A stretch of DNA of 27,416 bases from CAZUDO01 sp964618895. Its GTDB lineage: Bacteria > Desulfobacterota > Binatia > DP-6. The translations under genes were made by a program, and so were the position numbers. Shown in pieces: positions 15,676 to 23,659 of the stretch. The stretch's first letter is position 1. Every line of letters starts with the position of its first letter. Location: positions 1 to 27,416 of the forward strand of contig CAZUDO010000074.1 of the NCBI GenBank assembly GCA_964618895.1. The letters are read 5' to 3'. The notes under the pieces are model-generated. The model was not told the DNA's origin and searched no databases. It saw nothing but the letters and a program-made list of their open reading frames with translations.

Positions 15676-16638
15676 CTAGTGTTCGACCGCTGGCGCCCCG
15701 ACACACAGGAGCCCGCTCTTGGCGGGGAAGCACTCGGGGCTGTCGATCAGGTCGCGCTCGTTCTTGCGGTAGTAGAAGCCGAGGATGAAGCACATCTCGT
15801 CGGTCGTTTCGGGGCCGAAGCGTACGGCGCGCGGGCCGGGATTGCGCCACTGGCAGGTGATCCGCAGCTTCTCGCCCTTTTTCAGGCGGAGGGGGCGGGT
15901 GGACGACTTCGGATGCAGCCAGTCGAGGCTCTCGACCAGCATGGTGCGGGTGCCGTCGGGGTTCACGCGCTCGATGTTGGCGTAGGTGCCGAGTTGATGC
16001 TGGTGGGTGGTGATGTAGATGAACTTCATGTCGACCGGCACCGTCCACTCGGCGGTGAGGGACTGCTCGCCCGCGGCCGGAATGTCGATGTCGCCGGTGT
16101 TGCCGGCGATCAGCCCCTGCGCCCGGTACTTGACGGTCCCTTTGCGGGCCTTCCGGAAATTGAAGCGGATGTCGGCGGCGACGGGCGCTTCGCCCAGGTT
16201 CTTCATGTGCGGATTCAACCACACCTGCTGATTCGCCTCGAGGTGGAGTGCGACCCCCTTCGGGAAGCGGAACGTGGCGTTGGGCTCCTGGATGGGGATC
16301 AAAACCTGCGGGATGGGCTCGTCGGGTGACACCCCGGCACAGCCGACGCTCTCGACCGGTCCCTGGGGGAAGCGGGCATCGTCCTGGAGGTCGCCGCCGT
16401 AGCGCCAGATGACGAAGTGATGGGCGCCGACCGGCATCTGCAGCTGGAACGCGGAGGCGTCCATCGCCTTCGTGTTCGGGAGGCGGCGGTACTCGCACAC
16501 CTCGAGATCCTGCCCGGGCAGGACCGTGAAGTCGTTCATCTGCACCTGGAACCCGCGCGCGGGTGGCGCGAGTGGCGGGTCGGCGGCGAGCGCCGCGGTG
16601 CGGGACAGGGTCAGGCCGAGCAGGAGGAGGGCACGCAT
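15676..16638 (-). CDS. Exported PHM-type copper type II monooxygenase-like protein
   Basis: 320 residues from ATG 16638; an upstream TTG at 16674 is a less likely start. Signal peptide 1-19 (ALA|AD). The sequence has the layout of the copper type II ascorbate-dependent monooxygenase fold (peptidylglycine alpha-hydroxylating and dopamine beta-monooxygenases). CuH ligands are His73-His74 (GAHHFVIW) and His144 (NPHMKN). CuM ligands are His212 and His214 (THQHQLG) and Met282 (TDEMCF). Spacings of 70, 68 and 68 residues match the rat PHM set (107/108, 172, 242/244, 314), so all six ligands look intact. Predicted to activate O2 and hydroxylate a C-H bond outside the cytoplasm; substrate and electron donor unknown. 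Second gene after the beta-propeller gene (55-bp gap), probably one operon. Confidence 0.85.
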   Translation of the reverse strand: MRALLLLGLTLSRTAALAADPPLAPPARGFQVQMNDFTVLPGQDLEVCEYRRLPNTKAMDASAFQLQMPVGAHHFVIWRYGGDLQDDARFPQGPVESVGCAGVSPDEPIPQVLIPIQEPNATFRFPKGVALHLEANQQVWLNPHMKNLGEAPVAADIRFNFRKARKGTVKYRAQGLIAGNTGDIDIPAAGEQSLTAEWTVPVDMKFIYITTHQHQLGTYANIERVNPDGTRTMLVESLDWLHPKSSTRPLRLKKGEKLRITCQWRNPGPRAVRFGPETTDEMCFILGFYYRKNERDLIDSPECFPAKSGLLCVGAPAVEH

Positions 16639-16693
16639 CGGGTGCAGGTAGCCGGCGACGGTGGGGCTCGTCAAGCGCGACGCGAACGTCGGG

Positions 16694-18892
16694 CTAGAAG
16701 CTCGCCCCGGTGACGATGCCCTTGCCGCGTCCGGTGAGGCTCCCGATGGCTGTCTGGCAGCCGGCGGTGATGCGGCGCTCGGCCTTGGTCGCGCGCGCGG
16801 CGCTGGCGGCCAGGGCCGTGATGGCGTCGAGCTGTTTGCTGGCCGAGCGGCGAAGTTTCGCCAGCTTCTTGGCCGCCCCGGTGCTGCCGAGCTGCGCCGC
16901 CTTGCTGATCGATCGCCGTGCTGCGGCGGTGCGTTTCGCGATCTTGCGGGCGACGGCGGCGGGGACCGCCTCGTCGCCGCATGGGCGGTTGGCGAGCTGG
17001 TCGAGGACGCAGTTCACGTAGGCGAGGGGAACGACGACCCCGGTGCACGTTCCCTCGCCGCACGCGTCGGGCGTGGTGCACGAATCGCCGTCGTCGCACG
17101 GGCCGCTGGTGGGGACCTGCACGCAGGCGCCGCTGGTGTCGCAGCGGGCGGCCGTACATTGGTTGCCATCGTTGGCCGAGCAGACGGCGCCGGGCGAGAC
17201 TTCCTGCTCGCAACGACCGGTGCCGCTGCACTGGGCCACCGTGCATTCGTTGCCGTCGTCAGCAGCGCAGGGGGTGCTGGCGGAGACGGGTGCGCACGAG
17301 GTGCAGCACGTGTCCGCGCCGGGCACGGTCTCGTCGCACGTCTCCCCCGGATCGAGTTGCCCGTTCCTGCACCGGGTGGGATCCGGTAAGGTGAAGGCCT
17401 GCACGCCCCCCGGGGGGCTGACGCCGTAGCCGACGATCAGCGTGTCGCCGACGACGACCGCGCGCGCGACGGCCGGGCCGGGGAGCCGGAGCGTCGCCAG
17501 GCGCGTCCCGGTGGCGGCGTCGTAGGCGAAGAAGTCGGACTCGTTGGTTTCGCCGTCTTTCACCTGCGTGCCCGTATAGGCGACGCCGTTCACGACCGCG
17601 ACCGACGACCAGCTGGGGCCGATGTCGTCGGACCACACCACCGTGCCGTCACGCGGGTCGAAGGCCATGAGATGGTCCGGGGCCGGCAGGCAGCGCCCGC
17701 CGCCGCAGACGGCGTCGGTGGTACACCCCTTGGCATGGTTGTTGTCGCACACGCGTGCCGGGATGAGCTGGTAGAGCGCCGCGTAGAGCCGGCCCTCGGC
17801 GTAGGTGAGTGGTGCGTTGAACAGGCCGAAGCCCGCGAAGCCGGGGCTCACCGGGATGGGCTGGATCTCGTTTGTCCAGGCGATGGTCCCGTCGGCCTCG
17901 TGGAAGGCGTACAGCGTGCCGTTCTTGCTGCCGGAGACGATCAGTGTCCGGGTGCCGCCGCCGTCGGCCGGGACCTCGAGGCGGAGGGGCCCGTTCAGGA
18001 ACCCGAAGTCGTGATACGCCGGTTTCGGATTGGTGCACCGGCCGCCGACCGCCATGCAGTGCGCGTCGGTGCTGCACTCCACTGCCGTGTCGTTGGCGCA
18101 GAAGCCGAATTGTTCGGGGGGTGTGACGCGGTTCTTCCACAGGACCGCCCCGGTCGCCGCATCGAGCTTGAAGATCGAATCCGAGTCGCCGATGGACGGG
18201 AACGTGAAGCAGCCGACGGTATTCATGTAGACGAAGTTCCCCGTCGGATCGAGGGTGACGCTGGCGGTCACGCCGGCGCCCCGGGCATCGACGCAGGTGC
18301 CGCCGCCGCACTGCGCATCGTCGGTACAGGCAATCCCCGTATCGGTGCTGCAGATCTTGTCGGGTACGGTCTGCAGGGTCCACAGGTCGTTTCCGGTGGC
18401 GAGGTCGAGTGCGACCAGCCGGCCCTTGGTGCACGGTTGGTCCTGCAGCGACGCGATGCTGACGAACAGCCGGCCGTTGGCGGTGGCGGGCGCTGACCAG
18501 ACGGTATCGAAGCCGGGCCGTCCGAGCGACCGGCGCCAGACCTCGACCCCGGTGTCGCCGCGCACGCAGTACACGGTGGCGTTGGCGTCGCCGAAGCACA
18601 CGTTGCCGCCGGCGGTCGGGAGGACGCCCCCGAACATGACGTTGTCGGCCTTGAAGACCCACCGCCGGGCGCCGGTCGTCGGGTCGAGCGCGTACAGCGA
18701 GGTGTCGAGCGCTGGCGCGTACACGAGCCCGTTGGCTACCGCCAGCGCCCCGGTGACGCCGGCCCCGAGGGGCAAGTGCCACGCCGGCACCAGCGACGAC
18801 ACGGTGGCCGGCGTGAGGGCGGCCTGCGTGGGCAGGGCGACGAGGGGCAGCAAGGTAAGCAGGAAACGAGCGAATCGCATGCGGGTCGACAT
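16694..18892 (-). CDS. Exported PQQ/YVTN-like beta-propeller with Cys knuckles and C-terminal Cys-rich/basic helical module
   Basis: 732 residues from ATG 18892 with GGAGG 9 nt upstream. Signal peptide 1-25. Residues about 35-500 carry at least seven blade motifs of the type LYALDPTTGARRW, LVALDLATGNDLW, LMAFDPRDGTVVW, typical of PQQ_2-type propellers. Three loops hold the disulfide knuckle C-x7-C-x5-C-x4-6-C (181-200, 265-286, 382-401). Then come CRNGQLDPGETCDE (508-521), three C-x-x-DDG-x-x-CT repeats (about 542-616) and a basic Ala/Lys/Arg helical tail closing with a Cys at 712. The last 134 residues are homologous in layout to those of the divergent cytochrome. I do not see the residues of a true quinoprotein dehydrogenase, so a binding or scaffold role is as likely as catalysis. 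Confidence 0.85.
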   Translation of the reverse strand: MSTRMRFARFLLTLLPLVALPTQAALTPATVSSLVPAWHLPLGAGVTGALAVANGLVYAPALDTSLYALDPTTGARRWVFKADNVMFGGVLPTAGGNVCFGDANATVYCVRGDTGVEVWRRSLGRPGFDTVWSAPATANGRLFVSIASLQDQPCTKGRLVALDLATGNDLWTLQTVPDKICSTDTGIACTDDAQCGGGTCVDARGAGVTASVTLDPTGNFVYMNTVGCFTFPSIGDSDSIFKLDAATGAVLWKNRVTPPEQFGFCANDTAVECSTDAHCMAVGGRCTNPKPAYHDFGFLNGPLRLEVPADGGGTRTLIVSGSKNGTLYAFHEADGTIAWTNEIQPIPVSPGFAGFGLFNAPLTYAEGRLYAALYQLIPARVCDNNHAKGCTTDAVCGGGRCLPAPDHLMAFDPRDGTVVWSDDIGPSWSSVAVVNGVAYTGTQVKDGETNESDFFAYDAATGTRLATLRLPGPAVARAVVVGDTLIVGYGVSPPGGVQAFTLPDPTRCRNGQLDPGETCDETVPGADTCCTSCAPVSASTPCAADDGNECTVAQCSGTGRCEQEVSPGAVCSANDGNQCTAARCDTSGACVQVPTSGPCDDGDSCTTPDACGEGTCTGVVVPLAYVNCVLDQLANRPCGDEAVPAAVARKIAKRTAAARRSISKAAQLGSTGAAKKLAKLRRSASKQLDAITALAASAARATKAERRITAGCQTAIGSLTGRGKGIVTGASF

Positions 18893-19038
18893 GGCGTGTG
18901 TGTCCTCCGGCGGCCGATGTGGGCGACGCGGCGCGAATTGCTTACCCACGTCTTGTCTTCACCGTCAATGTTGTTCGTGGGCCGGTTTCGCCCGTTCGGC
19001 CCGGGTTGCGAGTTGCTTTCTGGTACGGACGAGGCGGC
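18893..19038. promoter_or_regulatory. Divergent promoter region, beta-propeller / multiheme cytochrome
   Basis: 146 bp separate the two presumed start codons. On minus, TTGACG (18968-18963) is a good -35 candidate for the beta-propeller operon, but the hexamer 17 bp on (GTAAGC) is a poor -10. This stretch is visibly less GC-rich than its surroundings (18935-19020), as expected of a promoter. No clear plus-strand promoter was found. Confidence 0.35.
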
Positions 19039-21282
19039 GTGGTATGGTCCCGCGCCGTGCGGGGCACGCCGGACACCGGGGGGACGACGTGGCGCCAGGC
19101 CGTGGCGTTGGCGCTCATCTTGCTCGCCTGTTCGCGCCCGGCCGCCGCCCGGCTGGCCACTGCCCCGGCGGACTTTCTCCAGCCCGGCTCGCAGCCGTCC
19201 GAAACCCTCGACAACTTCGGCAAAGCGGCCGATCTCTGCCAGACGTGCCACGGCGGCTACCTGGCCTCGGACAACGAGCCCTGGGACGGCTGGGCCGCCA
19301 GCATGATGGCGCAGGCCGCGCGCGATCCGGTGACCCGTGCCGCCGCGCTCCTGGCCAACCAGGATGCTCCCGGCGCGGGCGAGACCTGTATCCGCTGCCA
19401 CGCGCCCATCGGCTGGCTGGCTGGCCGCTCGAGCGGCGGACGGTTCGCCGACCTCATCGAGGACGATCTGGACGGGATCGCATGCAACGTCTGTCATCGG
19501 CTCGTCGATCCGATCACGCGTCCTGGTCGTCCGGTCGAAGACGATCCCATCCTGGCGGCGCTCGATGCGGCCGGGGTGCGCCCGCCCGGCGCCTGCCGCG
19601 GACGCCCGGGAACGGCCTGCACGACCGACGCTGCCTGCGACGCCGACGGCCCATGCGAGGTCGACGCCGGCAGCGGGCGCTTCGTGGTCGATCCGCTCGA
19701 CACCCGCCGCGGCCCGTTCGTCATCGGACGCACTGCGCATGCAACGGTCGCGTCGCAGTACCATCGGAATGCCGAGGCGTGCGCTCCGTGCCACGACGTG
19801 AGTACGCCCACCCTCTCGCGGCAACCCGACGGCGCGTACAGGCTGAACGCGCTCGGCGAGCCGCACCCGACGCAGCGCCCTCACGACATGTTCCCCGAGC
19901 AGCGCACCTACAGCGAGTGGCGCGCGAGCGCGTTCGGGCGCGGTGGGGTCGTGTTTCCCGACGGCCGCTTCGGCGGTGCGCTCACGGCGCAGCTCCCCAA
20001 CGTCGTGCCGGTGTCGACGTGCCAGGACTGTCACATGCCCGACGCGCGCGCCCCGGGGTGCGACGAGGCGTCGGCCCGCCCCGACATGCCGACCCACGGG
20101 TTCGCGGGCGCCAACTCGTGGGTGCTGGGCGCGATCTGGGACGAGTACGGGGCCTTCAGCGGGCTCAGCGCCGAATCGGTCGAGGCTGCCCGCGGGCGGA
20201 CCGAACGCATGCTCGCCGCCGCGGCGGATCTCGAGCTCACGCACGTACAGGACGTGCTGCAGGTGCGCGTCGTCAACCAGACCGGCCACAAGCTGCCCAC
20301 GGGCTACCCCGAAGGCCGGCGCATGTGGCTCACGGTGCGCTTCTTCGCCCCGGGCCAGGAGACCCCTCTCCTGGAGGACGGGCGCTACGACCTGGCGACG
20401 GGGACGCTCGACGTCGCGCACACCAGCAAGCGCTACGAGACGCGACACGAAGTCGATGCGTCGGTGGCGGCGGCGACGGGGCTCCCGCCGGGCACCGGGT
20501 TCCATCTGGCGCTCAGCAACCGCATCGCGTTCGACAACCGCATCCCGCCGCGCGGCTTCACCAACGCCGCGTTCGCCGTCGTTGGGGCCGCTCCGGTGGG
20601 CGTCACCTATGCCGACGGCCAGCACTGGGACGACGCCGCGTATCCGATTCCCCCCCGGGCCGGGCGCGCCGAGGTGACGCTCTCCTACCAAACGACCACG
20701 CGCGAGTACGCCGAGTTCCTGCGCGATCAGGTGCCTGACGGTGGCGGCCGGGCGCTGTTCGCGCGCTGGGAGGCGCGCGGGCGTGCGCCGGTCGTCATGC
20801 GCCAGGCGGCACTCGACTTCTCCCCGCGCTGCCCGCCGACCGCCGGGCCATGCTGTGACGCGCCGGTCGGGATGCGCTGTGACGATGGGGACACGTGCAC
20901 GATCGGGGACACCTGTGCTGGCGGTCGCTGCGCCGGGATGGTTGCCGGGTTCGAGGGTGTGCGCTGCGTGCTCGGGCGCCTCGCGGCGATGGACCTGTGC
21001 GCCGAGCCGCTGCCGCGGAAGCTCCGCGGCAGCGTCACCAAACGGGCGAAGAAAGCGCGTACGCTGGTGAGCGCCGCGGAGCGCGTGGCGACGCGCCGGC
21101 CGGATCGGGCGCGCAAGCTCCTCGGCAAGGTTGGAACGACCCTGGGACCGGTCGCGTCGCGCGCGACCGTGGCGGTGACCACCGGGACGCCGGCACAGCG
21201 CATCTCGCCCGCCTGCGCGGCGACGGTATCCGACCTGGTGGCGCGTGCGGTGCAGGGTGTGGGAGGACTGCACGTTCCATGA
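19039..21282 (+). CDS. Exported five-heme c-type cytochrome with Cys-rich/basic helical C-terminal module
   Basis: Start uncertain: GTG 19039 (GAGG 4 nt upstream, 747 residues) or GTG 19057. Hydrophobic export segment about 21-31; the Cys at 31 (LILLAC) could be a lipoprotein site. Five CxxCH heme sites lie at residues 67, 117, 149, 248 and 328. SEWRASAFG (292-300), CQDCHMP (328-334) and NQTGHKLPTGYPEGRRMW (413-430) match a cytochrome c554-like multiheme family with a beta-rich C-terminal domain. A disulfide knuckle of the window's common type is at 186-206. The last 134 residues (614-747) match the tail of the beta-propeller. Likely role: periplasmic or surface electron transfer. Its stop overlaps the GH3 start (ATGA). 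Confidence 0.87.
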   Translation: MVWSRAVRGTPDTGGTTWRQAVALALILLACSRPAAARLATAPADFLQPGSQPSETLDNFGKAADLCQTCHGGYLASDNEPWDGWAASMMAQAARDPVTRAAALLANQDAPGAGETCIRCHAPIGWLAGRSSGGRFADLIEDDLDGIACNVCHRLVDPITRPGRPVEDDPILAALDAAGVRPPGACRGRPGTACTTDAACDADGPCEVDAGSGRFVVDPLDTRRGPFVIGRTAHATVASQYHRNAEACAPCHDVSTPTLSRQPDGAYRLNALGEPHPTQRPHDMFPEQRTYSEWRASAFGRGGVVFPDGRFGGALTAQLPNVVPVSTCQDCHMPDARAPGCDEASARPDMPTHGFAGANSWVLGAIWDEYGAFSGLSAESVEAARGRTERMLAAAADLELTHVQDVLQVRVVNQTGHKLPTGYPEGRRMWLTVRFFAPGQETPLLEDGRYDLATGTLDVAHTSKRYETRHEVDASVAAATGLPPGTGFHLALSNRIAFDNRIPPRGFTNAAFAVVGAAPVGVTYADGQHWDDAAYPIPPRAGRAEVTLSYQTTTREYAEFLRDQVPDGGGRALFARWEARGRAPVVMRQAALDFSPRCPPTAGPCCDAPVGMRCDDGDTCTIGDTCAGGRCAGMVAGFEGVRCVLGRLAAMDLCAEPLPRKLRGSVTKRAKKARTLVSAAERVATRRPDRARKLLGKVGTTLGPVASRATVAVTTGTPAQRISPACAATVSDLVARAVQGVGGLHVP

Positions 21283-23642
21283 ACGATCATCTCGGCTATC
21301 GCCACGCGGGCGCCCCGCTCGACGCTCGCGTCGACGATCTCCTCGGGCGCATGTCGCTGGACGAGAAGCTCGCCCAGCTGGGCGGTGTGTGGCTGACGGA
21401 TCTGGTCGCGGGCGGGCGCTTCGACGCCGCCGCGGCGCGCGAAAAACTCCGCCACGGCACGGGCCACGTCACCCGCATCGGCTCCACCACCGGCCTCGGT
21501 CCGGCCGGCAGCGCGCGTCTCATGAACGACATCCAGCGCGTGCTGGTCGAAGATACCCGGCTCGGCATTCCCGCCATCGTGCACGAGGAGTCGGTGGGCG
21601 GCCTGTGCGCCCGCGGCGCGACGGTGTTTCCGCAGGCGATCGGCCTGGCCGCCACCTGGGATGTGGAGCTGGTACAGGCGATCGCCGGCGTGATCCGCGA
21701 GCAGATGCTGGCCGTCGGCGCGCGCCACACGCTGGCGCCGGTGCTCGACGTGGCGCGCGATCCGCGCTGGGGACGCATGGAGGAGACCTACGGCGAGGAC
21801 CCGATCCTGGCCGGCGTGCTGGGCACCGCCTACGTGCGCGGGCTGCAGACCGCCGACCTGGCGCACGGGGTGGTGTGCACTGGCAAGCACTTCCTGGCCT
21901 ACAGCCTCCCCGAAGGCGGCATGAACCACGCCCCGGTGCAGGTGGGGCCGCGCGAGCTGCGCGAGGTGTTCGCCGAGCCGTTCGCCGCCGCCATCCGCGA
22001 TGCGGGGCTCGCCAGCATGATGAACTCGTACAGCTCGGTGGACGGCCTGCCGTGCGCGGGCGCGCCGGCCATCCTGCACGACCTGCTGCGCGACGAGCTC
22101 GGCTTCGACGGCGTGGTGGTGGCCGACTACTTCGCGGTGGCGCTCCTGCTGCACCATCACCGGACGGCCGGCGATCGCGGGCAGGCGGCACACCAGGCGC
22201 TGGCGGCGGGCATCGACGTCGAGCTGCCCGCGTTCGACTGCTACCGCGAGCTGGCGGGGCTGGTGCGCGCGGGCACCGTGCCCCAGGCGCTTGTCGATCG
22301 CGCGGTGCGGCGCGTGCTCCGCCAGAAGCTCCAGCTCGGCCTCTTCGAGCGCCCGTACGTCGACGCCGACGCTGCGCCGGCGGTGTACGACACGCCCGCG
22401 CAGCGCGCGCTCGCGCGGCGGGCGGTGGCGGAGAGCTGCTGCCTGCTCACCAACGACGGCCTCCTGCCGCTCGGTTCGGACGTGCGCACCATCGCGGTGG
22501 TCGGCCCGACGGCCGACGACCCGCGCCTGCTGCAGGGCGACTACCACTATCCCACCCATCTTGAGATCAGCTACCTTGGGTTCGAGGGCGCGCCCGCGCC
22601 GGGTGCGAAGCCGTCGTTCCTGCCCACCGCCGCCGGCGCGTTCGAGCCCGGCCCGTACTTCACGCCGCACGTGACGCCGTTGGCGGGCGTGCGCGCGGCC
22701 GTCGGCGCCACGACCGAGGTGCGCTACGGCCGTGGTTGCGACGTGCGCGATCCCGACTCGTCGGGCATCGCCGAGGCGGTGGCCGCGGTGCGCGGCGCCG
22801 ACGTGGCGATCGTGTGCGTCGGCGATCGCTCCGGGCTCACCAAGGCCGACACCGTCGGCGAGATGCGGGACGCCAGCGACCTCGGCCTGACCGGGGCGCA
22901 GCCCGCGCTGGTCGACGCCGTCCTGGCCACCGGGACGCCGACGGTGGTGGTGGTGGTGGGCGGGCGCGTGCACACGCTGGGCGCGATCGCGGCACGCGCC
23001 AACGCGCTCCTGCTGGCCTGGTGTCCGGGCGAGGAGGGTGGGCACGGCCTTGCCGACGTGCTCTTCGGTGCGGTGGGCCCGTCGGGCCGGTTGCCGGTGT
23101 CGCTGCCGCGGCACGTGGGCCAGGTGCCGGTGTATCACCGCCATCGCGCTGGCGGCGGGCGGGCGCAGGTGCACGGCGACTATGCGGACGGGCCGACCAC
23201 GCCGCTGTTCCCGTTCGGCCACGGGCTCTCGTACACGACCTTCGCGTACGACGAGCTGGCAGTGCGGGCCACCACGACCGCGGCGCCGCTCGAGGTGGCG
23301 GTGCGGGTGCACAATACCGGCACGCGGGCGGGAACCGAGGTGGTGCAGCTCTACGTGCGCGACGACGTGGCGTCGGTGGCGCGTCCGGACCGCATGCTGG
23401 TCGGCTTCGCGCGCGTGGCGCTGGCGCCCGGCGAACGGCGCACGGTGCACTTCGTGGTGCACCCGAGCCGGCTCGCGTTCTTCGATCCGGCGATGCGGTT
23501 TGTGACCGAGCCGGGCACGTTCCTTGTGTCGGTGGGCGCGTCGGCGACCGACGTGCGCGCGTCGACACAGGTGACGCTCGGCGGGACCCTGGCGACGTAC
23601 CGGCAGGCGGCGGTGGTGGCGACCGGAGTGCGGGTGGAGTAG
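21279..23642 (+). CDS. Glycoside hydrolase family 3 beta-glycosidase
   Basis: 787 residues from an ATG overlapping the cytochrome stop. Three-domain GH3 layout: TIM-barrel about 1-330 with DPRWGRMEETYGEDP (161-175), KHF (203-205) and the nucleophile Asp283 in GVVVADYF (278-285); the alpha/beta-sandwich domain about 375-610; and a C-terminal fibronectin-III-like domain (about 690-770) with the usual GTEVVQLYVRD. Expected to release terminal beta-linked sugars (glucose or xylose) from oligosaccharides with retention of configuration. No signal peptide, so it should act on imported oligosaccharides, although its neighbours on both sides are exported. Followed after 17 bp by the GH16-like gene, hence a probable glycan-degrading pair. 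Confidence 0.93.
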   Translation: MNDHLGYRHAGAPLDARVDDLLGRMSLDEKLAQLGGVWLTDLVAGGRFDAAAAREKLRHGTGHVTRIGSTTGLGPAGSARLMNDIQRVLVEDTRLGIPAIVHEESVGGLCARGATVFPQAIGLAATWDVELVQAIAGVIREQMLAVGARHTLAPVLDVARDPRWGRMEETYGEDPILAGVLGTAYVRGLQTADLAHGVVCTGKHFLAYSLPEGGMNHAPVQVGPRELREVFAEPFAAAIRDAGLASMMNSYSSVDGLPCAGAPAILHDLLRDELGFDGVVVADYFAVALLLHHHRTAGDRGQAAHQALAAGIDVELPAFDCYRELAGLVRAGTVPQALVDRAVRRVLRQKLQLGLFERPYVDADAAPAVYDTPAQRALARRAVAESCCLLTNDGLLPLGSDVRTIAVVGPTADDPRLLQGDYHYPTHLEISYLGFEGAPAPGAKPSFLPTAAGAFEPGPYFTPHVTPLAGVRAAVGATTEVRYGRGCDVRDPDSSGIAEAVAAVRGADVAIVCVGDRSGLTKADTVGEMRDASDLGLTGAQPALVDAVLATGTPTVVVVVGGRVHTLGAIAARANALLLAWCPGEEGGHGLADVLFGAVGPSGRLPVSLPRHVGQVPVYHRHRAGGGRAQVHGDYADGPTTPLFPFGHGLSYTTFAYDELAVRATTTAAPLEVAVRVHNTGTRAGTEVVQLYVRDDVASVARPDRMLVGFARVALAPGERRTVHFVVHPSRLAFFDPAMRFVTEPGTFLVSVGASATDVRASTQVTLGGTLATYRQAAVVATGVRVE

Positions 23643-23659
23643 AGATTCGGGAGACAGGC

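Noticed and set aside
16694..18892. PQQ-dependent alcohol dehydrogenase
   Set aside because: Blade motifs fit a PQQ-like propeller, but I see neither the vicinal Cys-Cys and Trp floor arrangement nor the catalytic Asp context of quinoprotein dehydrogenases, so only a propeller fold is claimed.
18255..20738. Long plus-strand open frame spanning the divergent promoter region
   Set aside because: It crosses two well-supported genes and their promoter region, and its composition is Arg-rich noise.
20727..23462. Long minus-strand open frame opposite GH3
   Set aside because: His/Arg/Ala-rich shadow; GH3 on plus has all family motifs.
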